Below, in pieces: positions 52,286 through 60,097 of a stretch of 64,000 nucleotides of DNA. The notes under the pieces are model-generated. The model was not told the DNA's origin and made no database searches. It was given only the letters and a program-made list of their open reading frames with translations. The stretch covers positions 496,001 to 560,000 of the forward strand of contig JBEKUY010000001.1 of NCBI GenBank assembly GCA_049514555.1. Direction: 5' to 3'. The DNA comes from JBEKUY01 sp049514555. Its GTDB lineage: Bacteria; Acidobacteriota; Terriglobia; Acidiferrales; UBA7541. Made by a program: the position numbers and the translations under genes. Positions within the stretch are counted from its first letter, which is position 1, and each line of letters begins with the position of its first letter.

Positions 52286-52888
52286 ATGCATCCATCTACC
52301 CGAAAGCCCGTGCTCCGTCTATCGATGATCGCGGCGGCCGCGTCTCTGCTCCTTCCCCTGGCCGGTTGGACCCAGGCGGTGCAGGCGCCCAAGCCCGACC
52401 GCTGGCTCCACGTCCGCGTCGAAGGCTCCCAGCCCAAAGGCGAGATCGTGCGTGTCAATGTTCCGCTGGAACTGGCCGAAAAGGTTCTGCCCACCATCAA
52501 CAAAGACCGCCTGCAAAACGGCAAGGTCAAGATCGACGCATCGCAAACCAATGGTGTGGATTTGCGGGCGCTCTTCGATGCCATCCGCTCCTCCAAGGAC
52601 GGCGAGTTCGTGACCGTCCAGAGCAATGACAGTGACGTCCGCGTAGCGAAGCAAGAAGGCCACATCCTGATCCATGTCCGCGACAAATCCAGCGCCAAGA
52701 AAGACCAGGTCGAGATCCGCGTCCCGATGAAGGTGGTCGAGGCTCTGCTCTCCGCCGGCAAAGATGAATTGGACGTTCTTGCCGCGCTTCGCGCACTCTC
52801 CTCACAGGGCGATACCGAGCTCGTCTCCGTCAAGAACAGCGAAAATACAGTTCGCATCTGGCTCGATTCGAAGAACATTTCGGATTAG
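52286..52888 (+). CDS. Secreted protein with two ~70-residue repeats (partner 1)
   Basis: 200 residues. Signal peptide (SMIAAAASLLLPLAGWTQA) and then two copies of a module: HVRVEGSQPKGEIVRVNVPLEL with EKVLPTI... and EFVTVQSNDSDVRV, and again IHVRDKSSAKKDQVEIRVPMKV with EALLSAG... and ELVSVKNSENTVRI. The next gene carries a related module. Ribosome site CGAGGAGG precedes ATG 52286. The family is unknown to me; the strand-helix-strand layout suggests a small envelope or sensor protein. Confidence 0.7.
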   Translation: MHPSTRKPVLRLSMIAAAASLLLPLAGWTQAVQAPKPDRWLHVRVEGSQPKGEIVRVNVPLELAEKVLPTINKDRLQNGKVKIDASQTNGVDLRALFDAIRSSKDGEFVTVQSNDSDVRVAKQEGHILIHVRDKSSAKKDQVEIRVPMKVVEALLSAGKDELDVLAALRALSSQGDTELVSVKNSENTVRIWLDSKNISD

Positions 52889-52909
52889 TGCGCTCAGCGG
52901 GAGGAAGCT

Positions 52910-53353
52910 ATGTTGCTGGCGAAAGTCGCTCTCGGCCTCGGCGGCACGTTTGTCCTCGCTGGCGCCTACAGCTTCCATGAAGGAGTGATCCGCGTCTCGG
53001 TGGACGAGCACCGCGCGACCGGCGAGCACCTCCACCTCGTCGTGCCCGCGGCGCTCGTTCCCGTTGCCATGCGGTTGGCGCCCCAGCACGCCATGGAAGA
53101 CGCCGCCCGGCAAGCGGGCCCGTGGCTGCCCACCGTCCGGCGCATCGCCAAGGAGTTGCGCAAACTCCCCGACGCGGAGCTAGTGGAAGTGCGCGACGCG
53201 GAACAATTCACCCGCGTTCGCACGCAGGACGGCAAGTTGTTGCTTGACGTGGAGGGCCCCGGCGAGACGGTGCACATCGCCTGCCCGCTTGTGACCGTCG
53301 AACACCTCTCGGACGAGATCCTCTCTCGCCGCGCGCCGGAATCCAGACAGTAG
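52910..53353 (+). CDS. Small protein sharing the repeat module (partner 2)
   Basis: 147 residues. The N-terminus is hydrophobic (KVALGLGGTFVLAGAYSF), perhaps a membrane anchor. The module appears as IRVSVDEHRATGEHLHLVVPAAL, then a helical part with VRRIAKELRKLPDAELVEV and ending FTRVRTQDGKLLLDVEG and TVHIACPLVTVEHL. It starts 21 nt after partner 1, so the two are an operon. The second protein looks like a shorter, anchored relative; both may act at the same membrane surface. Function unknown. Confidence 0.65.
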   Translation: MLLAKVALGLGGTFVLAGAYSFHEGVIRVSVDEHRATGEHLHLVVPAALVPVAMRLAPQHAMEDAARQAGPWLPTVRRIAKELRKLPDAELVEVRDAEQFTRVRTQDGKLLLDVEGPGETVHIACPLVTVEHLSDEILSRRAPESRQ

Positions 53354-53404
53354 CCGGCCCTTCTTGGATGGGAGGACGAACCTTCGATTGGATCGCCTTG
53401 CCTG

Positions 53405-54568
53405 CTAGGCCGAAGGGGTAAAGTGCTTTTGCAGCACCAGGGCCACGGTTCCGCGCATGCGCGCCATGTTTCCCTCAGCCGGCCTCACAAGCGGCGGCTT
53501 CCCCACCAACATCCCCGCTGCAATTTCCGCCTCGATGACCGGACTGAACCGCTCCCACTGACGCGTGCATTCCCCGACGACCACGATCTCTTCCGGCGCC
53601 AGCCCGGCGACGATCATTCGCATCCCACGCCCGATGGCGTGCGCCATCTTGTCGAGCGCTTGGGCCGCCAGCGCATCGCCCGCCTCGGCCACCGCAAGCA
53701 GATCCTGAAAACTGAGGCCATCCGGCGCCGTGTTCGATTCGTGGTAATAGCGCAACGCCGCTCGATTCGACGCGTACATCTCCCAGCACCCCCGGCCGCC
53801 GCAGGCGCACGGCGGACCGTTCAGATCGAGCGAAACGTGGCCGAATTCGCCCGCCATCCCTTTCAGTCCCTGCACCAACTGCCCGTTCGCAAAAATGCCG
53901 GTGCCCACGCCCTCGGAAATCGTCACCACCACCAAGTCGCGGATCTTCTCGCTGGGCCCGAACCACACCTCCGCCAGCACGCACGCATTCGCTGCGTTTT
54001 CCAATTCCACTCGGATTCCGGCGGTGCGCTCGATCGCGCCCTTGAAATCGAATTCCGGCCACTTCAAGTTCGGCGCAAAAAGCAGGCGTTGCGACGCGTG
54101 GTCAAACCGTCCGGATAAGCTGATTCCCACTCCTTCGAAAACCAGATCGGGATGCGCTTCGATCAAGTGGCGAATCCTCACCGCGAGATCCTCCGCCGTA
54201 TCCTGAGGATTCGTCGTCGGCATCACCTCCTGCGACAGGAACCGCCCGTTCACGTCCGCCACGCATATCCTCGTCTGAGCGGGGCGCAGGTCCGCAACGA
54301 TGATTGCCCGCCGCTCGTTCAACCGCAAAAACGTCGGACGCCTTCCGCGTGGCAGTCGCCCCAGCGGTCCATTCACGACCCACTTCGACCGGATGAGTTG
54401 CTCGGTGATGAGCGAAACCGTGCTCCGCTGCAGCCCTGAAGCCCGCGCCAGGTCCGCCCGCGAGATCGGCTGCCGCCGCCGGATGAGGTTCAACACGATG
54501 CTTCGGTTGATCTCGCGCGCCGTTTGGCTTGACGCTACCTGCGTATTCGTGAAGTCGATCCGCTTCAT
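53405..54568 (-). CDS. ROK-family transcriptional regulator
   Basis: 387 residues: an N-terminal winged-helix domain (~15-75, NLIRRRQPISRADLARASGLQRSTVSLITEQLI), then the ROK sugar-kinase-like domain with EGVGTGIFANGQLVQG, GEFGHVSLDLNGPPCACGGRGCWE (ROK zinc-cysteine motif) and a C-terminal helical part. The phosphate-binding DxGxT equivalent is DLRPAQT, not a kinase consensus, which fits a regulator (NagC/XylR type) rather than a sugar kinase. The controlled genes cannot be read from sequence; the divergent M23 gene is the nearest candidate. Confidence 0.85.
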   Translation of the reverse strand: MKRIDFTNTQVASSQTAREINRSIVLNLIRRRQPISRADLARASGLQRSTVSLITEQLIRSKWVVNGPLGRLPRGRRPTFLRLNERRAIIVADLRPAQTRICVADVNGRFLSQEVMPTTNPQDTAEDLAVRIRHLIEAHPDLVFEGVGISLSGRFDHASQRLLFAPNLKWPEFDFKGAIERTAGIRVELENAANACVLAEVWFGPSEKIRDLVVVTISEGVGTGIFANGQLVQGLKGMAGEFGHVSLDLNGPPCACGGRGCWEMYASNRAALRYYHESNTAPDGLSFQDLLAVAEAGDALAAQALDKMAHAIGRGMRMIVAGLAPEEIVVVGECTRQWERFSPVIEAEIAAGMLVGKPPLVRPAEGNMARMRGTVALVLQKHFTPSA

Positions 54569-54730
54569 TGTCTTGCTCGCTCAGGGCCAAGCCATCTTCC
54601 CTTGGTGTGCGCGTTCCCCCGCCGCTTCCGGCCCCGGAGGAGTGCATGATACCACTGCGGCCGGGCTTTGGAGCGCCCGCCTTCACCGACGCGTCGTGGG
54701 TGACCCGCTCGGCCGACGCAAGCGCGTCCT

Positions 54731-54762
54731 GCAGACCTCTTTCTCAAGGTCTGCGGTTTTTC
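54731..54762 (+). terminator. Hairpin with T-run between the ROK and M23 genes
   Basis: GCAGACCT / AGGTCTGC stem, 8-nt loop, then GGTTTTTCTTT. It lies in a divergent intergenic region where no plus-strand gene ends, so it is more likely one of the dispersed hairpin elements than a functional terminator. Confidence 0.45.
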
Positions 54763-54804
54763 TTTGCACTGCGAACGCGCGCAGCCGCCGCTCCGCTCGG
54801 GCGA

Positions 54805-54833
54805 TTGCTTTGACCTCTCCCAGTGGGTACATT
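54805..54833 (+). promoter_or_regulatory. Promoter placing the M23 peptidase start
   Basis: TTGCTT (54805-54810), 17-bp spacer, TACATT (54828-54833), then 6 nt to GTG 54840. This fits a leaderless transcript and argues for the GTG over the much longer open frame that begins at 54300 inside the divergent gene. Confidence 0.5.
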
Positions 54834-54839
54834 GATGTT

Positions 54840-55856
54840 GTGTCCAGGCAGCCCCGTCCCTTCCCTCATGAAAGCTGCGTCCGTTTAGGCGCTGCGCCGT
54901 GCGCGATCGTTCTGGCCCTGACGGCGATCTTCGGTCTGCCTTTTTCCGCTTTCGCGCAAAGCAAAGAGCCCGCGCAGCGCCAACCTCCTGCACCTGCCTG
55001 GAGCAAGCACGTCTGCGGGCACGGGGTGGAACTCCGGCTCAGTTCGCCGGTGTCCAGTCAAGGAAGCTTGCTGCTGGTGGAGGTGCGGAGCGCGAAGCCG
55101 CTGACGGAAATCAAAGGCGTGTGGAATGAGAAAGAGATTCCGTTTTGGCGGGAAGATGCCTCTGGCGGGAAGGCGATCGACGTCCGGCGAGCCCTGCTGG
55201 GCGTTGATCTAGAGCAGGCTGCGGGAAAGTACCAGCTCGTGGTTTCGGAGAAGGCCGCCGGCGGGAGATCGGCGAGCTGCACCGCCTTCATCCGAGTGCG
55301 GAAAGGAACGTTCGCCACGGAGAAATTGCAGGTCGCGCCGAATTTTGTGGAGCCGAATCCCGAGCAGTTGGACCGTGCGCGCGAGGAACAAGAGCGCCTG
55401 CGGGAGTTGTTCGCGCAAGTGACGCCCGAGCGTTTGTGGCGGGGGAGTTTTCGCGTCCCGCTCGATGGCGTGACGACCGGGGGAAATTTCGGCAAGCGGC
55501 GGGTTCTGAACGGCCGGCCCGGTTCCCCGCACAGCGGCGTGGATTTTCCTGCGCCCGCCAGCACGCCGGTGCGCGCGGCGCAGCGAGGCCGCGTGGCGCT
55601 TGCCGAGCCCCTCTATTTCTCCGGGAATACGGTGATCGTCGATCACGGCTTGGGCGTGTACACCCTCTACGGCCATCTTTCGGAGATCGGCGTCCAGGCC
55701 GGCGACATGGTGGACGCCGGAGCGCTGCTTGGCAAAGTCGGCGCCACCGGCCGCGCCACCGGCCCGCACCTGCACTGGGGCTTGACCGTGAACCGGGCTC
55801 GCGTTAACGCGCTGGCTCTCGTCGCGTTGTTCGAGAAGAAAGTGAAAGCCGACTAG
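54840..55856 (+). CDS. Secreted M23 (LytM-type) metallopeptidase
   Basis: 338 residues from GTG 54840. Signal peptide (AIVLALTAIFGLPFSAFA), a ~150-residue beta-rich N-terminal domain (VELRLSSPVSSQGSLLLVEV), a charged helix (NPEQLDRAREEQERLRELF), and a C-terminal LytM domain with HSGVDF (zinc His and Asp), VIVDHGLGVYTLYGHL and the HLHWG zinc/catalytic site near residue 310. It probably cuts peptidoglycan cross-links. The zinc set is complete, so it should be active rather than a degenerate EnvC-type protein. Confidence 0.85.
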   Translation: MSRQPRPFPHESCVRLGAAPCAIVLALTAIFGLPFSAFAQSKEPAQRQPPAPAWSKHVCGHGVELRLSSPVSSQGSLLLVEVRSAKPLTEIKGVWNEKEIPFWREDASGGKAIDVRRALLGVDLEQAAGKYQLVVSEKAAGGRSASCTAFIRVRKGTFATEKLQVAPNFVEPNPEQLDRAREEQERLRELFAQVTPERLWRGSFRVPLDGVTTGGNFGKRRVLNGRPGSPHSGVDFPAPASTPVRAAQRGRVALAEPLYFSGNTVIVDHGLGVYTLYGHLSEIGVQAGDMVDAGALLGKVGATGRATGPHLHWGLTVNRARVNALALVALFEKKVKAD

Positions 55857-56241
55857 CCTTATAGCGCAGCCTTTTAGGCTGTGCCCACGTCCCTCTTCCT
55901 CGCCGCTTGCCCTGCTTGCCCCGAGTGGTTCTCACGAGGGGAGCGTAGTCGAAGGGCGTGCGTAGCAAGTTTCAACCGCCGAAGCCCGCGCGTAGGGGTC
56001 GGAGCTTTAGCTCCGACATAACAGCTGGCCGACACACGCTCCTCTACCTTAGTGCTCCGCATCCGGCCCGCAGCCCTTTGCGGCCGCGTGCGGAGATGCC
56101 GTCCTTTGCGGATTCTCCGCTGTATCTCTCCATCATCAAAACCCGTAATAACCCCGGTAGCCCAGTCCCTCTACAACCGGTCGAGTTCTCAAGCATCCAA
56201 AGTTGCAGGGCCATGGCCCTGATTTGAGCGGGAGGTACCTT
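55857..56241. other. Intergenic region with two hairpins and a GAGCG...TCGAAGGG repeat
   Basis: 385 bp without a gene. Hairpins: GCGCAGCCT / AGGCTGTGC (55864-55884, one G-T pair) and GTCGGAGCT / AGCTCCGAC with a 2-nt loop (55998-56017). Between them, 55913-55957 (TGCTTGCCCCGAGTGGTTCT onward to AGTCGAAGGGC) matches a stretch at 59694-59746 inside repeat copy 2. A GGGAGG ribosome site at the right end belongs to the next gene. Confidence 0.55.
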
Positions 56242-56835
56242 ATGCCCAAAGCAAGAATCTTGATTTTGACCGGTGACGCCGCTGAATCGCTGGAGGTGAT
56301 GTACCCCTACCAACGGCTGAAAGAGGAAGGCTACGAAGTTCACATCGCCGCGCCCGGCAAGAAGAAGCTGCATTTCGTGGTGCACGACTTCGAGCCGGGC
56401 TACGACACCTACACCGAGAAGCCCGGCTATAGCTGGGACGCGGACTTGGCTTTTGCCGACGTGCATCCCGCCGAGTACGCCGCGCTCGTCATCCCGGGTG
56501 GGCGTGCTCCCGAATACATCCGCAACTACGCGGACTGCCAACGAATCATCCGCCACTTCTTCGAGAAGGAGAAACCTGTCGCGCACCTCTGCCACGCGGC
56601 GCTGGCGCTCGCGGCAGCAGGCGTGCTCCGGGGGAGGCGGACCGCCGCCTATCCGGCCGTGGCGCCCGACGTCGAGGCGGCAGGCGCGCGGTTTGTGGAT
56701 TCCGAGGCGGTTGTGGATGGAACGATGGTCTCGGCGCGCGCTTGGCCCGATCATCCCGCCTGGATGCGCGAGTTTGTCCGGCTCCTCAGAGAGAAAGCGC
56801 CTCTCGGTGAGCGCGACGCAACCGCTGGACGGTGA
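56242..56835 (+). CDS. DJ-1/PfpI family protein
   Basis: 197 residues from ATG 56242 (GGGAGG upstream). The class I glutaminase-like fold shows RILILTGDAAESLEVMYPY, the acidic residue region near GKKKLHFVVHD, ALVIPGGRAPEYIR (nucleophile-elbow preceding strand) and VAHLCHAALALAAAG with the reactive Cys. Family activities include glyoxalase III, protein deglycation and proteolysis. The neighbouring VOC-family gene (56939) fits a shared role in reactive aldehyde handling, but that is inference. Confidence 0.85.
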   Translation: MPKARILILTGDAAESLEVMYPYQRLKEEGYEVHIAAPGKKKLHFVVHDFEPGYDTYTEKPGYSWDADLAFADVHPAEYAALVIPGGRAPEYIRNYADCQRIIRHFFEKEKPVAHLCHAALALAAAGVLRGRRTAAYPAVAPDVEAAGARFVDSEAVVDGTMVSARAWPDHPAWMREFVRLLREKAPLGERDATAGR

Positions 56836-56938
56836 CCACCGACGTGCAGGCGCGTGGCAACGCGGAGTTTGGGTCCTTAACTAAATGTTCCGTCTTTAAG
56901 GTGCCAACGAGAATAATACGCCTGTAGGAGGATCCCCC

Positions 56939-57346
56939 ATGATTGTGGGAGCCCACATATTGCTTTATAGCAGTGACGTGGAAGCAGATCGCAACTTCTT
57001 CCGCGACGTTCTTGGTTTTCGTTATGTCGATGACGGCGGGGGCTGGCTCATCTTCGCTCTGCCGCCGTCCGAAGCGGCTGTCCATCCGTTGAGCGGCAAT
57101 CCGCCACTCTCTTATGCAGGTCAAGAGATGCTTGGCGCGGTGCTCTTCCTGATGTGCGACGATTTGCCCGCGGTTCTCAAATCGCTGGAAGCCAAAGGCG
57201 TCCGTTGCGCTCAAATCGAGAAACAACCTTGGGGCACAAGCACCACCATCCGCTTGCCCAGCGGCGGCAGGATTGGTCTTTATCAGCCGACGCACCAGAC
57301 GCCTCTGGGCCTCGGTTCCATGCAAAACTTCGGCGCCCTGCAATAA
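56939..57346 (+). CDS. VOC (glyoxalase/bleomycin-resistance) family protein
   Basis: 135 residues covering one vicinal-oxygen-chelate module pair: AHILLYSSDVEADRNFFRDVLGFRYVD, then GGGWLIFALPPSEAAVHP, and the second half with VLFLMCDDLPAVLKSLEAKGV and RIGLYQPTHQ. Metal-ligand positions (His5 and later Glu/Gln) are partly present. The start has a good GTAGGAGG ribosome site. It could be a lyase, a resistance protein or a binding protein; the sequence alone does not decide. The gene is monocistronic and followed by a strong terminator. Confidence 0.8.
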   Translation: MIVGAHILLYSSDVEADRNFFRDVLGFRYVDDGGGWLIFALPPSEAAVHPLSGNPPLSYAGQEMLGAVLFLMCDDLPAVLKSLEAKGVRCAQIEKQPWGTSTTIRLPSGGRIGLYQPTHQTPLGLGSMQNFGALQ

Positions 57347-57370
57347 CGACCGCCTTTTTTCAGTCGGTAG

Positions 57371-57410
57371 CGCAGAGTTTCGCTTCCTGAAACTCTGCGG
57401 CTTTTCTTTT
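57371..57410 (+). terminator. Rho-independent terminator of the VOC gene
   Basis: CGCAGAGTTTC / GAAACTCTGCG (11-bp perfect stem, 7-nt loop), then GCTTTTCTTTT. It begins 25 nt after the stop codon. Confidence 0.85.
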
Positions 57411-57695
57411 TGTTTCATCCCGGCGGGCGGGGCGAGTGGCCGACCCGTGAGATCGTTGAGACGACGGGGGTGCCGCACCCTTCGGCTTTAAGGGTGCGGG
57501 TTTTGACCTTTCCCCTTCGTTGCTTGCCCTCTCATCTCTCGCTCTTTCCCTCTGCGATGGAGCTAGTAGCGCCGTGCCGTGTGCGTCCTGACGGTCGATG
57601 TCGGGAAGACCTGTTTCTCAAGGTCTGCGGCCGGTTCGTGGTGGGCAATAAGAAAGCTGCAGACCCGCCAAGACAGGTCCGCGCTGCTCACTCGC
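57411..57695. other. Intergenic region with more hairpins of the dispersed family
   Basis: Contains CCGCACCCTT / AAGGGTGCGG (57473-57482 with 57490-57499) followed by GTTTTGACC, and further right two AGACCTG...CAGGTC-type half-stems around 57610 and 57660. No gene is convincing on either strand. Confidence 0.5.
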
Positions 57696-58322
57696 TCATG
57701 AAATCCAGGTCATTGCGGCATACCGGATCTTCCACGCGCTCCCGTCTTTGACGAGCAAGAAGAAGTGGCCACTACCGCAGAGGTTGCCGCAGAGATTGCC
57801 GATGTAAAGAAGTGCTTGTGTTCTTGCGGGGTTGAATGCAATGCGAGAAAGAGTCATGAATCCAGGTGATTTCGGATATAGGCGGTAGAACTCTGCGAAG
57901 GCGTTCTGATCCCCGGTTTTCTTGCCGCCTTTCTTTGCGGTCAAGAAGATCCGGTCGCGTTCGGCCTCAGAAATCAGGGCGTATTGCACCTTCAGCGAGA
58001 ATTTCTCCTCCAGGGGAACCGAAGACTTGCTCTTCTGTTCGTAATCCTGCACGGTCTCCTTAGCAGCCGTATCGCGGATCTTTTGCATCTCCTCCGAGCC
58101 GCCGAATTCTGTCATGCCCCACATCACCGGTGGTAAAGCCATGGAAGTGTGGTCCCCGATGACGATGCGCTCGACGCCTTCTTTCACGAACTGTGTTTGA
58201 ATCACTACTGAATAGATCGCGTAGTCATCGTCCGAAACTTCGGGTTTGGGAGCAGCTGGTCCTTGGGAAAATAGAGGCACGCCTAGAAAGAGTAGGCAAG
58301 TCATGTAGGTTAGTGTTTTCAT
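57696..58322 (-). CDS. Secreted protein of unknown function
   Basis: 208 residues. Signal peptide (LTYMTCLLFLGVPLFSQG), then a domain beginning DDDYAIYSVVIQTQFVKEGVERIVI and a C-terminal strand set ending SGHFFLLVKDGSAWKIRYA. The last block, a hydrophobic strand with K-DG-AWKI, is a feature I associate with a loose group of acidobacterial secreted proteins. Two Cys pairs lie close together near the C-terminus (NLCGNLCGSG). Function unknown. Confidence 0.65.
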   Translation of the reverse strand: MKTLTYMTCLLFLGVPLFSQGPAAPKPEVSDDDYAIYSVVIQTQFVKEGVERIVIGDHTSMALPPVMWGMTEFGGSEEMQKIRDTAAKETVQDYEQKSKSSVPLEEKFSLKVQYALISEAERDRIFLTAKKGGKKTGDQNAFAEFYRLYPKSPGFMTLSRIAFNPARTQALLYIGNLCGNLCGSGHFFLLVKDGSAWKIRYAAMTWIS

Positions 58323-58515
58323 GGTCGCCCCCGGCGCAGATTCAACCTATTCTCTCCATTTGACACCACTCCGGCCTGCTTGGTGCCCGGCCGCGGCGAT
58401 GACCGTGAGGCAGGTTCGAATGACATGGGTCGGCTGCCCCTCCGAGAGTCGAACGATGAAACGCCCAAGAGCTCCACGCGTAACACGCCCGCGTGGCCCA
58501 CCCGCCCTTCATTCC

Positions 58516-58884
58516 TTATGTTTTGATCCTCCATCCTCCCCGGTAGATCTCGACCTTGCCCCTCTTTCGCAAACGTTGCAGGGACTTTCCGACGGACTTA
58601 CGGCTTCTCTTGAGCCTTTCGGCAATCTCTGGAAGCCCATACTCAATTTCCTCTGGAGGCGGAGGAGGCAGCCAATTTTGCATTGAGGCGCGATGTACAA
58701 GCCTTCGCTCTTGCAGAATACCCAGAACCGGAGCATCGCGGAAGCGGTCTATGTACCAATCCCAGGTTTCCAGCACTTTGCGCGGCCCGTAGTAAGTTGC
58801 TGCCAGTACAGCGACGCAAGCAGCCGCAACGCCCTGCCACGTCCTAAAAAACTGCCCGATCTCATGCCAACTAAGCCAATGCAC
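58516..58884 (-). CDS. Membrane-anchored winged-helix protein
   Basis: 122 residues from GTG 58884. One transmembrane helix (GVAAACVAVLAATYYG, ~18-35), a loop with IDRFRDAPVLGILQ, a Pro-rich linker and a C-terminal winged-helix-like domain (GLPEIAERLKRSRKSVGKSL, then KVEIYRGGWRI). A membrane-bound DNA-binding domain may sense a signal, but targets are unknown. TACAAT lies only 6 nt upstream (58891-58896), so the mRNA is probably leaderless. Confidence 0.6.
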   Translation of the reverse strand: MHWLSWHEIGQFFRTWQGVAAACVAVLAATYYGPRKVLETWDWYIDRFRDAPVLGILQERRLVHRASMQNWLPPPPPEEIEYGLPEIAERLKRSRKSVGKSLQRLRKRGKVEIYRGGWRIKT

Positions 58885-58952
58885 CCGCTCATTGTAATCC
58901 TTTTAGTCAGGGCGGCTGGCCCGGAATTAGGACGAGAGTAACGGTTTAGGGT

Positions 58953-58987
58953 GCCCCACCGCGCCGGTCTTGCGCGTGGGGCTTTTT
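58953..58987 (+). terminator. Hairpin with T-run (CCCCAC...GTGGGG)
   Basis: GCCCCACCGCGC / GCGCGTGGGGC with one bulged base, then TTTTTG. It is near the 5' end of a minus-strand gene, where no plus-strand gene ends, so it is probably another dispersed hairpin. Confidence 0.45.
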
Positions 58988-59503
58988 GATTTTGTGTACG
59001 CTCTCACTTCGCGGCTTCCTTCTGTAATCTGTAAGTGCCGTCGAATTTGCGGCGCTTTGCGAGGGGATGAATTCAGTGGTGTTTGAGGATTTCATAGACT
59101 GCGTAGAGGATTCCGCCAAAGATGACGATATGGAAGAGTATGCGCTCGCCGGACTTGAAGATCCGTATGAGCAAGTGCTCGATAATTGAAACGGTGTCAC
59201 TCAGAGCGGCGCAGAGGATGCGGATGCGCTCAACCTAGGGAACTTGCGGGTTGGAATAACCCTTCATCAACCATTTTATACAAGAAACTCCACGACCAGA
59301 GCAAATGAGAAAACGGGCAAGTGTCAATCCCGCGCCCCTCAAACCTAAATCCTCCTGTATCCTATTCACTCCACGGTGGTTAGCTCCGTACCCGGACGGA
59401 GGCGGGCGGGCCAACCTTCGGTTTGAGGGCCGGGTTTTGTTCCGAGGGTGCCGTTCACCCTGAGCCGATGGCGAAGGGTACCCTTGTGGGTTCTCAAGGG
59501 TAC
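58988..59503. other. Intergenic region with small antiparallel frames
   Basis: Two short overlapping frames are open here: plus strand 59067-59189 (40 codons, acidic, GAGGGG before the ATG) and minus strand from 59073 to about 59230 (52 codons, hydrophobic, ending ILFHIVIFGGILYAVYEILKHH; no ATG). At 59450-59510 is a TTCACCCTGAGC...GAAGGGTACCC hairpin-rich stretch of the dispersed repeat family. Neither frame can be supported as a gene. Confidence 0.35.
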
Positions 59504-59960
59504 GGGTTTAGAGTCAACTTCATCGCAGACGTACGCCGACTTGAGGAAGTCGCCATTCGAATCCCGCGCCCACCTCGAAAAACTTGTGGATAACTACGGC
59601 ATAACTATTGACTTCTGCTAACAAACGTGCTACAATCGCCGGTGAAAACTTGGCTTTTAACACGCCTTGCGCATCCGACCATGATGCGCATCCTGCTTGC
59701 CCAGAGTGCTTTTCACGAAGGGAGCGAGTTCCGCGAGTCGAAGGGCAGCCTCGCTAACTCACCTGGAATCAACACTTACAAAAAACGCGCCTGCAACCCT
59801 TCCAGAATCAACACTTACAAATTCATTGAACTTAAAACCCTGTGGAATCAACACATACGAGAAAAGGCGGGGGTGGGGGTGTGGCGATCCGGCGGAGGAC
59901 CGCCATCCCGAGCGAACGGAGTGAGTCGAGGGGTCCCCCCTCTTTCCCACAGCCCTGTCC
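59504..59960 (+). repeat. Structured repeat element, copy 2 (with two insertions)
   Basis: Same order as copy 1: GGTTTAGAGTCAACTTCATC, ATTCGAATCCCGCGCCCACC, TTGTGGATAAC with a perfect DnaA-box sequence (59585-59593), promoter (59608-59636), GTGAAAACTTGGC, three units at 39- and 40-nt spacing (GAATC at 59766, 59805, 59845), a G-rich tract and TTTCCCACAGCCC. The unit core is GGAATCAACACTTAC here but TTTAGAATCCGCAG in copy 1. Relative to copy 1 it carries two extra segments, about 59654-59747 and 59880-59939, both resembling other dispersed repeats. Confidence 0.75.
59608..59636 (+). promoter_or_regulatory. Sigma-70-type promoter inside repeat copy 2
   Basis: TTGACT (59608-59613), 17-bp spacer, TACAAT (59631-59636). 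It reads rightward through the three units and toward the NfnAB-type gene, whose ATG is 460 nt away. Confidence 0.65.
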
Positions 59961-60097
59961 GCTCGCAGAAACCTTCACGAAGGAGGGCCCGCCTCACCAT
60001 CAAGCGAGCCGGTTTTGTCTTTGACCGCATCTCCTCTACGCTCATTTCCCATTTGTCCGAACCCACAGTAAGATGGACCCTTAAGCCCGAGGAAAGC

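Noticed and set aside
58319..58534. 71-codon minus-strand frame between two secreted/membrane genes
   Set aside because: Arg/Ser-rich with no motif; overlaps both neighbours and lacks a start signal.
59067..59230. Two overlapping small antiparallel frames (acidic 40 codons on plus, hydrophobic ~52 codons on minus)
   Set aside because: The plus frame has a fair ribosome site and the minus frame a convincing helix, but the minus one has no ATG and they cannot both be supported without homologues.
59627..60097. N-terminal extension of the NfnAB-type protein through repeat copy 2
   Set aside because: 157 low-complexity residues from a repeat; GAGGAAAG and normal family start support ATG 60098.
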